Assembly: GCF_000972385.1 (NCBI RefSeq)
Contig: NZ_JXTE01000016.1
Coordinates: 58,549 to 122,548, forward strand
Origin: Streptomyces sp. WM6386
GTDB lineage: Bacteria > Actinomycetota > Actinomycetes > Streptomycetales > Streptomycetaceae
Length of the DNA: 64,000 nt
Direction of reading: 5' to 3'
Both the position numbers and the translations under genes were made by a program. Under the pieces are notes generated by a model. That model was not told where the DNA came from and did not search any database. It worked only from the letters and a program-made list of their open reading frames with translations. Of the stretch, positions 50,422-57,556 are shown one piece after another. Each line of letters begins with the position of its first letter. Position 1 is the first letter of the stretch.

Positions 50422-51147
50422 TCACCAGGTCAGGGCGTCGGCCATCGTCGACTGCCAGTACGAGACCTGGATCGAGGAGTCGATGTACACGCCCTTCGCA
50501 GGGAGCGACGGTCGGGCCGCGGTCTTCGCGGCCTCGTTGAAATAGACCTCGATGGACTTGGCCGTGTAGCCGTTGGAGCCGCTGCCGTCCGCGGCCGACA
50601 GCAGGACGCTCGCGTAGCCCGACTCGCCCGGGGCCAGCGTGACCACGGCCTGCGGCATGGAGTCCTCGATGACCGGCGGGACGGTCTGGGCCTCGCCGAG
50701 CCGGACGGCCGGGTAGTCGATGAGGGTGCAGTTCTTCGAGCCGGTGTTGGTGACGGTGAGGAGAAGGTGGTTCAGGGGCCGGGAGACCTCCGTGGCGGTC
50801 GTCCGGGTGGAGGTGTTGGCGCAGGCGACGGTGGTGCCCGAGGAGTCCGACGCCGGGGGCGTCGAGCCCGAGCCGCCCGTCGAGCCGGAGGAACCCGACG
50901 AACCCGAGGAGCCCGACGAACCCGTCCCGCCGCTCGAACCTGCCGCGCCGCCCGTCGAGCCCTTGGAAGCGCCGCTCGCCTCGGGCGAGGACGGGGACGG
51001 GGTGGCGGCCGACGCCGTGGCCGCGGTGTCCGCCGACGCACCCTCGTCGTTGACGCCCTCTCCGTTGTTGCACGCCGTCAGTGTCAGCGTGGCGGCCGCG
51101 AGTGCGGCGGCGGCGAGCATACGGGTGCGGTGGGTGCGAGTGAACAT
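50422..51147 (-). CDS. DUF4232-type lipoprotein
   Basis: 241 residues from ATG 51147, with GGGGGA upstream. Lipobox ATLTLTACNN. A long Ser/Gly/Thr linker (SSGGTGSSGSSGSSGSSGS) separates the anchor from a DUF4232-like beta domain (HLLLTVTNTGSKNCTLIDYP, AVRLGEAQTVPP, VTLAPGESGYASVLL). The family is widespread in Streptomyces and has unknown function. It is divergent from the HTH membrane protein at 51362. Confidence 0.83.
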   Translation of the reverse strand: MFTRTHRTRMLAAAALAAATLTLTACNNGEGVNDEGASADTAATASAATPSPSSPEASGASKGSTGGAAGSSGGTGSSGSSGSSGSSGSTGGSGSTPPASDSSGTTVACANTSTRTTATEVSRPLNHLLLTVTNTGSKNCTLIDYPAVRLGEAQTVPPVIEDSMPQAVVTLAPGESGYASVLLSAADGSGSNGYTAKSIEVYFNEAAKTAARPSLPAKGVYIDSSIQVSYWQSTMADALTW

Positions 51148-51361
51148 GTGAATCCCCCTGTGCGGTACGGGTGTTGGCATGGGCCGCTCGACCGGGTGCC
51201 GGGAGCGGCGTGCTTGGATGGCAACAGCTTGTACGGTGATCCGTCCCGACCGCCACGATTGCTGGGGTATCCGGGACACTGGAACGCCTGGAACAGCTCT
51301 GACCTGGGGGAATGACCTCCCCCTGGAATGGTGATCCGGGACGTGGGGAGAGAGCGGAAGC

Positions 51362-52624
51362 GTGGCGGGCGACGAATTCTCGGAGCTGTTGGGCCAGTTG
51401 AAGGACCGGTCCGGGCTCAGTTACGGGGTACTCGGGAAGCGGTTGCACACCAGTACGTCCACACTCCACCGGTACGTGAACGGGGACGCCGTACCGACGG
51501 ACTACGCACCCGCGGAACGGTTCGCGCGGGTGTGCGGGGCGACGCCCGAGGAACTGGTGGAACTGCATCGGCGGTGGCTTCTCGCGGATGCCCGCCGGGG
51601 GCAGAAGGCGGGTACGGCACCCGTAGCCACGGAGACTCCTGACGCGGCTGAGGCACCTGACACCCCTGCCGAGGAGGAACCGCAGGCACGGACGGCCGCG
51701 GCGGCCGGGCCCACTCGCCGACGCACGGTCGTCCTCGCCGGGTCCGCCGTGGCCGCCGTCCTCGTGTCGGCCGCGCTCGTGGCGAATCTCGTGCCCGGCG
51801 ACGGCGGTGACGAACAGGGCGGGAAGCAGTCCGTGGGGGCTGCCGCCCCGCCCGTCGACGAGAGCCCCCGCGTCTCGGGGTCGGCCGACGCCAAGGGCGG
51901 GTCGGCCTCGCCGTCCGGCTCCGCCAGTGGCAGTCCCACGGCTTCCGCCTCCGCCTCCGGCAGCGGTGGGACCGGGGCCGCCCGAGGCGACAGCGGTGTC
52001 GAGGAGAAGGCCACCGCGCCCGCCGTCGCCGTCAATCCGTACAAGTGGGAAACCCCGTGCGGCCCGCACTTCCTGGTGGACCGCAAGCCCGAGCAGGTGC
52101 CTCCGCCGCCGGGTGAGCAGGACGCGCGCGGGTGGGTCGGCGCGCTCGGCGCGGTCTCCGCCGGGCAGCAGATGCTCGCGCTGACCGTGCAGGGCACCGG
52201 GAAGGCCACCGTCGTCCTGGACGACCTGCATGTGCGGGTGGTGGAGAAGAGCGCGCCGCTCGACTGGAACGACTTCTCGATGGGCGTCGGCTGCGGTGGC
52301 GGCGTGGACACGACGGCCTTCGAGGTGGACCTCGACACCGGGCGGCCCGCGGTCACCCCCAGGGCCGATCAGCGTGATTTCCCGTACAAGGTGAGCGAGT
52401 CCGATCCCGAGGTCTTCTACCTCTTCGCGGACGCGCGGGCCCACAACGTCAGTTGGTACCTGGAGCTGGACTGGTCCAGCGGCGACCGGAAGGGCACCGT
52501 ACGCATCGACGACAAGGGGCAGCCCTTCCGGACCAGCGGAAACGTGGGACGACCCGCCTACGACTATCCGCTCGGCGCCTCCGAGTGGGGGCGCAACGAG
52601 TACGAGCCGGACATCCCCGGCTGA
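51362..52624 (+). CDS. Membrane-spanning HTH protein with extracellular domain
   Basis: 420 residues. N-terminal XRE-type HTH (~8-70: GLSYGVLGKRLHTSTSTLHR, ERFARVCGATPEELVELHRR), one membrane span (~122-145: TVVLAGSAVAAVLVSAALVA), a Ser/Gly/Pro linker, and an extracellular ~200-residue domain (YKWETPCGPHFLVDRKPEQV ... ADARAHNVSWYLELDW). The topology places a DNA-binding domain inside and a sensor outside in one chain. It may be a one-component membrane regulator. GTG 51362 is used; the target is unknown, possibly the divergent lipoprotein gene. Confidence 0.8.
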   Translation: MAGDEFSELLGQLKDRSGLSYGVLGKRLHTSTSTLHRYVNGDAVPTDYAPAERFARVCGATPEELVELHRRWLLADARRGQKAGTAPVATETPDAAEAPDTPAEEEPQARTAAAAGPTRRRTVVLAGSAVAAVLVSAALVANLVPGDGGDEQGGKQSVGAAAPPVDESPRVSGSADAKGGSASPSGSASGSPTASASASGSGGTGAARGDSGVEEKATAPAVAVNPYKWETPCGPHFLVDRKPEQVPPPPGEQDARGWVGALGAVSAGQQMLALTVQGTGKATVVLDDLHVRVVEKSAPLDWNDFSMGVGCGGGVDTTAFEVDLDTGRPAVTPRADQRDFPYKVSESDPEVFYLFADARAHNVSWYLELDWSSGDRKGTVRIDDKGQPFRTSGNVGRPAYDYPLGASEWGRNEYEPDIPG

Positions 52625-52659
52625 GCGTCCGGCGGGCGGCGGGCAGCGGGCGGCGGGGG

Positions 52660-54042
52660 TCAGACGGGTTCGGACTGCCGTTCCGGCTGCTCCACCGGAA
52701 CGGGTGCCGTCTCCCACTGTCGGGTGGTCCGTACGTAGCCGTAGATCACCGAGGCCATCGCCAGCAGGAGCAGCGGACCGTAGAGCCACGGCTGGCCGGC
52801 CATCTCCACCGGCAGAAAGCGGTACGCCAGCAGGAGCCCGGCGAAGACCGCGGCGCCGTGGGCGACCAGTTGGAGCCCCGACCGGTCCCAGCCGCGGTCG
52901 TAGGTGCGCAGGGCCGCCTCGATGGTGAGCACGAACACCACGCCGGCGACGAGGTCGACGCCGTAGTGGTAGCCGAAGCCCAGCGTCGCGGCGAGTGTGG
53001 CCACCAGCCAGAACGTGCCTGCCCAGCGCAGCGCCCTCGGGCCCTTGCGGGAATGGATGAAGATCGAGACGGCCCATGCCGTGTGCAGGCTCGGCATGCA
53101 GTTGCGGGGCGTGATGTCGTCGAACGGTATGGAGTGCGGGGTGGTGATCGGCGCCACCGTGTCCGGCCAGAGCTGGGCCACCGCCCACTGCCCGGTGGAG
53201 TGCGTCTCCGCCCAGATGGCGACGTCGGCCCAGTGCTCGGTGCCGTTGCCGTAGGCGAAGATCGGTCCGACCACCGGGTAGATCATGTAGATGCCCGGCC
53301 CGAGGAGGCCGATCACCAGGAAGGTGCGCACCAGATGGTGGCGCGGGAAGCGGCGGTCGGCGGCCACGTTGCGCAGTTGGTACAGGGCGACGAGGACCGC
53401 GGCGACCGCGAGGTTGCCGTAGACGAAGTCGAGGAGGTTGAAGCCGAACTTGCCGGTGACCTCGACGATCCGGCCCACCACCCATGACGGGTCGCCCAGA
53501 GCGTGGTCGGCGGTCGCGACGTACGGGTCGAGCACCGTCGGACGGGTCTTGGAGGTGAGGAGCAGCCAGGTGTCTCCGGCCTTGCGGCCGGCTCCCAGCA
53601 GCAGTCCGAGGCCCGCGCCCTTCAGCAGCAGAACGCGTTCCGGGCCGGTGCGACGGGTGAGCGCGAAGACCGCACAGCCCAGGATCACCCACAGTGCGCC
53701 GATGCCGAAGGGATGACCCTCCGTCATCTTGATGCCGGCCGCCCATCGGACGAGCGCGATGGTGACGTCGATGCCGATCGCGGTGCCGAGCGCGAGGAGT
53801 CGCTGCCGCCAGGGAAGCACGACCAGCGTCAACGCCAGGCCGGCGTACAGCAGTCCACCCGACTTGGGGGCGGATATCAGTTCTCGCAGCTGGGAGGTGA
53901 GCGGTCCCGGCAGATCGTAGCGACGCGCGGCGATCTCCAGCATGAGGAGGAACGCGAGGGTCACCACGCCCGCGGCGACCCACAGCACCGCTCGCGACTG
54001 ACCCTTCACTCGCGAAAGCACCCGTGGTGATATTTTTATCAA
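52660..54042 (-). CDS. PAP2/Aur1-like integral membrane phosphatase or transferase
   Basis: 460 residues with about 12 hydrophobic segments. The phosphatase motifs are CMPSLHTAWAV (~310) and GFGYHYGVDLVAGVVF (His and Asp, ~365). The Pro-Ser-Leu-His variant and the length are as in Aur1/inositol-phosphoryl transferase-like proteins rather than in short PAP2 phosphatases. It acts on lipid phosphates or transfers polar head groups at the membrane. It converges with the HTH membrane gene at 36 bases spacing. Confidence 0.82.
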   Translation of the reverse strand: MIKISPRVLSRVKGQSRAVLWVAAGVVTLAFLLMLEIAARRYDLPGPLTSQLRELISAPKSGGLLYAGLALTLVVLPWRQRLLALGTAIGIDVTIALVRWAAGIKMTEGHPFGIGALWVILGCAVFALTRRTGPERVLLLKGAGLGLLLGAGRKAGDTWLLLTSKTRPTVLDPYVATADHALGDPSWVVGRIVEVTGKFGFNLLDFVYGNLAVAAVLVALYQLRNVAADRRFPRHHLVRTFLVIGLLGPGIYMIYPVVGPIFAYGNGTEHWADVAIWAETHSTGQWAVAQLWPDTVAPITTPHSIPFDDITPRNCMPSLHTAWAVSIFIHSRKGPRALRWAGTFWLVATLAATLGFGYHYGVDLVAGVVFVLTIEAALRTYDRGWDRSGLQLVAHGAAVFAGLLLAYRFLPVEMAGQPWLYGPLLLLAMASVIYGYVRTTRQWETAPVPVEQPERQSEPV

Positions 54043-54217
54043 CTTTGACCGATTTTGTGAGTGTGAGGTGAAGTGGCTATGTATCGCGCCCGATGGGGGT
54101 GTTCGTCGCGAGCTCGAACATGTTAGCGGAGCCGCTCACAGGTTTCACCAAAATTAACCGACCGCACACCTTGGCGGCCGTCGGTCACGGACGCCTGAAG
54201 GAGGGGGCAGGGGCGGG

Positions 54218-54520
54218 TCAGCCGAGAAGGCGGTCGACCGAGCCGTAGGACAGGTCGGCGGCCGGGGCCGCCTTGGGGGGCGCGTTCTCGCAGGTGAAGC
54301 CGAGACGAACCAGGGCGCGGACCACTTCCGCGGCGGTGAAGTCGCGGGGGTCCTGACCCGTGATCACCGCTCCCACCTGCTTGACGGGGTACGCCCGGCC
54401 TCCGATGGTGACCGAGGCGACGGAGGCGTCAGTCACCGGTTCGGGCCGGACCTTCTCCATCGACTTCTCCACCTCGGCCTTGGACAGGTCGAAGGGGTAA
54501 CGGGCGATCACACAGCGCAT
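54218..54520 (-). CDS. SCO5918-family small protein
   Basis: 100 residues: MRCVIARYPFDLSKAEVEKS ... TIGGRAYPVKQVGAVITGQD ... FTAAEVVRALVRLGF. This matches a small Streptomyces family named after S. coelicolor SCO5918, which in that genome lies close to a cold-shock gene and DEAD-box helicase. Here it lies 99 bases downstream of cspA on the same strand, separated from it by the cspA terminator. The function is unknown but the linkage to the cold-shock module is conserved. Confidence 0.82.
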   Translation of the reverse strand: MRCVIARYPFDLSKAEVEKSMEKVRPEPVTDASVASVTIGGRAYPVKQVGAVITGQDPRDFTAAEVVRALVRLGFTCENAPPKAAPAADLSYGSVDRLLG

Positions 54521-54577
54521 GGTGCCTCACCAGGGTCAGGGCGGATCCGGCGTGCGAACGGGGCCGGAGAAACGGAC

Positions 54578-54606
54578 AGGGGCCCGCACCCAAGGTGCGG
54601 GCCCCT
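54578..54606 (-). terminator. Terminator of the second cold-shock gene
   Basis: A 13-bp stem AGGGGCCCGCACC/GGTGCGGGCCCCT with a 3-base loop, 13 bases beyond the cspA stop. The core is identical to the terminator of the first cspA at 35701. Confidence 0.88.
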
Positions 54607-54619
54607 GCTCAGCCGTGTG

Positions 54620-54823
54620 TCAGGCGGGGACGATGTTCTCCGCCTGCGGGCCCTTCTGGCCCTGCGTGACGTCGAAAGTCACCTTCTGGCCTTCCTGAAG
54701 CTCGCGGAAGCCCTGAGTGGCGATGTTCGAGTAGTGAGCGAAGACGTCGGGGCCTCCACCCTCCTGCTCGATGAAGCCGAAGCCCTTTTCCGCGTTGAAC
54801 CACTTCACAGTGCCGGTGGCCAT
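54620..54823 (-). CDS. Cold-shock protein (CspA family, second copy)
   Basis: 67 residues. RNP1 KGFGFIEQ and RNP2 VFAHYS are intact. It differs from the copy at 35473 at only a few positions (EGGGPD for [26 protein letters not shown] for the equivalent stretch). It is an RNA chaperone. Ribosome site AGTAGGAG precedes the ATG by ~8 bases. It shares promoter box and terminator core with the first copy. Confidence 0.95.
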   Translation of the reverse strand: MATGTVKWFNAEKGFGFIEQEGGGPDVFAHYSNIATQGFRELQEGQKVTFDVTQGQKGPQAENIVPA

Positions 54824-54924
54824 GTGTTTTCTCCTACTTAGGCAGTGCTGGAACCCGCACCTCGCGAGCTCCCTCATCGCTGTGATGATCACCTGCCCCG
54901 GAAAACCGGCAAGAATGGCAAGAA

Positions 54925-54960
54925 TGGCAACCACAACTGCAACTGATATTCAGCCTAGCA
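54925..54960 (-). promoter_or_regulatory. Promoter and leader box of the second cold-shock gene
   Basis: On the minus strand: TGC-TAGGCT (extended -10 type), then CAGTTGCAGTTGTGGTTGCC. Compared with the first cspA box there is one difference in the 20-base leader box. Two direct repeats of ATTCTTGCC follow in the leader. The leader is ~100 bases long. The same-strand MerR-like gene lies upstream at 55072. Confidence 0.62.
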
Positions 54961-55071
54961 CGGACGAAATCGACGGCAAGAATAGGCGGGCAGTCGGCGG
55001 AAAAACTGTCGGCGCACCCGAAAATACTTTTTTCTGACCGATCGGGTTTCTACCCTGGCGCCGTCAGATAT

Positions 55072-55392
55072 TCACCCGCCGCGGCGCAGTTTCTCGTTGG
55101 CGCGCAGCGCGTCCGCCAACTGGTCCTCGAGGCCGATGATCCGGCAGACCGCCTCGACCGGGGTGCCCTGGTCGACCATGTCGCGAGCGCGTGCGGCGAG
55201 GCGCAGCTGGTGGCGCGAGTAGCGGCGGTGGCCGCCCTCCGACCGTATCGGCGTGATGAGTCCGGCCTCGCCGAGCGCCCTGAGGAACCCGGGGCTGGCG
55301 CCGATGACCTCCGCGGCACGGCCCATGGTGTACGCGGGGTGGTGGTCGTCGTCGAGCCGGTCGGCAGCGTGCGACCGGTCTTCCGAGGGCAT
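55072..55392 (-). CDS. MerR-type HTH regulator linked to the second cold-shock gene
   Basis: 106 residues from ATG 55392. HTH YTMGRAAEVIGASPGFLRAL, wing LITPIRSEGGHRRYSRHQ, and helix IIGLEDQLADALRANEKLRR. Close paralogue of the protein at 38376. No effector domain. It reads toward the cspA gene and may control it. Confidence 0.88.
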   Translation of the reverse strand: MPSEDRSHAADRLDDDHHPAYTMGRAAEVIGASPGFLRALGEAGLITPIRSEGGHRRYSRHQLRLAARARDMVDQGTPVEAVCRIIGLEDQLADALRANEKLRRGG

Positions 55393-55503
55393 GTGTGCCT
55401 TCCCGCGGACCGCCGATGTCACGGCCCGCTCAGGGAACTGGTCCCTGACCGGAATTCTAGTCGGCTCCGTGGAAATCCTGCCGTGGCGAGTACAGAATCC
55501 GTG

Positions 55504-56631
55504 TCAGCGGAGCACCAGGAGCCGGCGGTCGGCCGGTCGGGACGCCCCGCGGACCCCGGCCGTCGGCAGACAGCGCCAGCCCCAGGACAGCAGTGCCTCG
55601 AAGGTGTCCGTGTCGCCGCGGTCGACGAGCCTGACGCCGACCGCCGCGGTGTGATCGCTCAGCAGCCGCTTCTGCAGGCGCCGGGCGAGGTTCCATTCGC
55701 GGCTCTGGTCCTCGGTGCGCACCCGGCGCTCGACCAGGATGTCGCCGATCACGAACAGGCCTCCGGGGGCGGCGAGGCCCAGCAGGTTCGCGGGGAGGTA
55801 TCCGTCGAACTCCTGCCACCAGGCGTCGTCGCCGAGTACGGGGAAGCCGTAGGCGCAGGCCGTGAGGACGGTGGCACCCGAGGGGCGGGTGGTCTCCGCC
55901 ACCAGCAGCTCGAACCCGGGCCGCCGCATATGGTCCGCGAGCCGTCGGCGGAAGGCGGCGGACCTGGCCTGGGTCGAGGGGGCGCAGAGGGCTGCCGGGT
56001 CCAAGAGGGAAGGGCGGACCGAAGACGGCGGGAGGGCTGCGCCGGCAGAAGGGGACGACGAGGCCGAGGGGGCCGAGCGGGCCGGGGCAACTGGGCGGGC
56101 CGGGGGTGCCGGGGTTTTCGAGGGGGCCGGACGGTCCGAGGATCCCGGGCGGTCCGAGGGTGCCGGACAGTCCGAGGATCCCGGACGGTCCGAGGGTGCC
56201 GGACGGTCCGAGGGTGCCGGACAGTCCGAGGGTGCCGGACGGTCCGAGGGTGCCGGACAGTCCGAGGGTGCCGGACGGTCCGAGGATCCCGCACGGGCCG
56301 AGGATCCCGCACGGGCCGAGGATCCCGGACGGGCCGAGGGTGCCGGGATGTTCGAGGGTGCCGGGATGTTCGAGGTGGATCCGCGGGGCGGGGTGGCCCG
56401 GAGGGCCGAGGGGTTCGAGGCGCGCGGTTTGCGGGGTCCGCTCGGTGTGGTCTGTGTGTACAGCTCGCCGAGTTCGCCCATGCGGTCGGCGATCTGGCGG
56501 CGGGTCAGCGGGCGGAGGAGCTCGCCCTCCTCGGGTGAGGGCCCCTGTCGGTGCCGCTGTGGATGCGGTCGGCCCCGGACCGGGGTCCCGGGGTGGGCGG
56601 TCGCCGGGCGGTCGGGGCTGTTCGAGGTCAT
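55504..56631 (-). CDS. Protein with Pro/Ser-rich repeat linker and a GNAT-like C-terminal domain
   Basis: 375 residues. The N-terminal ~65 residues are basic and contain RPLTRRQIADRMGELGELYT. Then a ~90-residue repetitive linker of hexapeptides such as PAPSDR and PGSSDR, then a ~170-residue globular domain (FRRRLADHMRRPGFELLVAE, GFPVLGDDAWWQEFDGYLPA, LFVIGDILVERRVRTEDQ) with the feel of an N-acetyltransferase fold. The ATG at 56631 is preceded by acceptable sequence. The enzyme assignment is tentative; coding of all parts is supported by GC3 bias and an intact long frame. Confidence 0.6.
   Translation of the reverse strand: MTSNSPDRPATAHPGTPVRGRPHPQRHRQGPSPEEGELLRPLTRRQIADRMGELGELYTQTTPSGPRKPRASNPSALRATPPRGSTSNIPAPSNIPAPSARPGSSARAGSSARAGSSDRPAPSDCPAPSDRPAPSDCPAPSDRPAPSDRPGSSDCPAPSDRPGSSDRPAPSKTPAPPARPVAPARSAPSASSSPSAGAALPPSSVRPSLLDPAALCAPSTQARSAAFRRRLADHMRRPGFELLVAETTRPSGATVLTACAYGFPVLGDDAWWQEFDGYLPANLLGLAAPGGLFVIGDILVERRVRTEDQSREWNLARRLQKRLLSDHTAAVGVRLVDRGDTDTFEALLSWGWRCLPTAGVRGASRPADRRLLVLR
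56106..56373. repeat. 18-bp minisatellite in the linker of the GNAT-like gene
   Basis: About fifteen tandem 18-bp units with the plus-strand form GGTGCCGGACGGTCCGAG and variants GGATCCCGGACGGTCCGAG-like in which TGCC alternates with TCCC. All six frames stay open through it because the unit is a multiple of three. On the coding strand it gives PAPSDR/PGSSDR hexapeptides. Confidence 0.85.
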
Positions 56632-56867
56632 GGGGCGAACCCTGCTCCGGGTCCGACGGTGGCTGGCCCGGCATCGTCGTTCGCCGAGAACGGCACCGGA
56701 GCGGAGCCGGTGCGCGAAGAGCCCTCGGTGCCTTCGAGACTACGCCCGCCGCCGTCGCGGGGAGTTGCGGCGGAGCCCGGCCGTGGGCGAGGGAATCGGA
56801 CGGGAACGGATCGGAATCCACTCGTAGAACCCTTGAGGTGACCGGTGACGACAGAAGGGTCGCTTCC

Positions 56868-57254
56868 ATGACAGCTCAGCCTCCCCGCCACGGCGGCGAC
56901 ACGTCGTCCCTCCCCCTGCGGGAACTCGCCGACGTCGAGCGCTGGGCCGCGCGTTCCGGGCCCGGCGCCCAAGGGTGGCGCGAGGCCACCGAAGGGCCCG
57001 TGGAGGGGCCCGTGTTCGTCGTGCGTACCGCGACCAGCGACGGAATGCACCAGGTCGTAGGCGTCACCCGTCCTTCGGCGGGGGTCGCGCCGGACGAGGC
57101 CGGGCTGGCCGTGCTGCGTTCCGTGGTGCGGGCCGTGCTCGACCTGGTGGAGCACGAGCGCGGCACCGCCCGCACCGAGGTGGCGCTCACCCCGCGGGGC
57201 CCCCGGGTCGTCGGCCTCCGGCTGGACGGCGACGCCGAGGACACGGAGGACTGA
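56868..57254 (+). CDS. Orphan ATP-grasp C-lobe-like protein
   Basis: 128 residues from ATG 56868, with AGAAGGG upstream. The stretch GPVFVVRTATSDGMHQVVGV followed by VLRSVVRAVLDLVEHERGTA and RTEVALTPRGPRVVGLRL has the order found in the last third of ATP-grasp ligases (strand-strand, helix, then the H/R-TEV-LTP-GPR-V segment). The ATP-binding N-lobe and the acidic Mg ligands are missing. It could be a regulatory partner, a peptide-binding module or a relic. GTG 56838 is an alternative start. Confidence 0.5.
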   Translation: MTAQPPRHGGDTSSLPLRELADVERWAARSGPGAQGWREATEGPVEGPVFVVRTATSDGMHQVVGVTRPSAGVAPDEAGLAVLRSVVRAVLDLVEHERGTARTEVALTPRGPRVVGLRLDGDAEDTED

Positions 57255-57360
57255 ACGGCACCTTCCCGGCCTCCCGGGACCGGTGCGGGAACCGTTCGGG
57301 AACGGCCGGCCGCAGCATCGGCGCCGTCAACAGCGGACACCACCACCCGAGGGGCCCGGC

Positions 57361-57534
57361 ATGAGACGCAAGCCGACCGCACTGATCGCCTTCATCGTCG
57401 CCGTACTGGTTTCCGTCCCCATGGCCACGACGGGTACGGACGGCACGGACGGCGGTGGGAGCCGGGACCGAACGGTGCGCGTCGTCGCCGACGACCGGGG
57501 GCCGACGGCCGTGACGAGCCTGCCTCGGACCTGA
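57361..57534 (+). CDS. Small exported peptide
   Basis: 57 residues from ATG 57361. MRRKPTALIAFIVAVLVSVP is a signal peptide or a signal anchor; the remaining ~33 residues are Gly/Asp/Thr-rich (TGTDGTDGGGSRDRTVRVV). No Cys and no lipobox. It lies 106 bases after the ATP-grasp-like gene and faces the large SARP gene. Function unknown; possibly a precursor or simply a small exported protein. Confidence 0.5.
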   Translation: MRRKPTALIAFIVAVLVSVPMATTGTDGTDGGGSRDRTVRVVADDRGPTAVTSLPRT

Positions 57535-57556
57535 CCCCGCGGCACCCGGCGCCGGG

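Noticed and set aside
56106..56373. CRISPR-like array
   Set aside because: The units are 18 bp in direct tandem with no unique spacers and code for a continuous Pro/Ser linker; it is a minisatellite.
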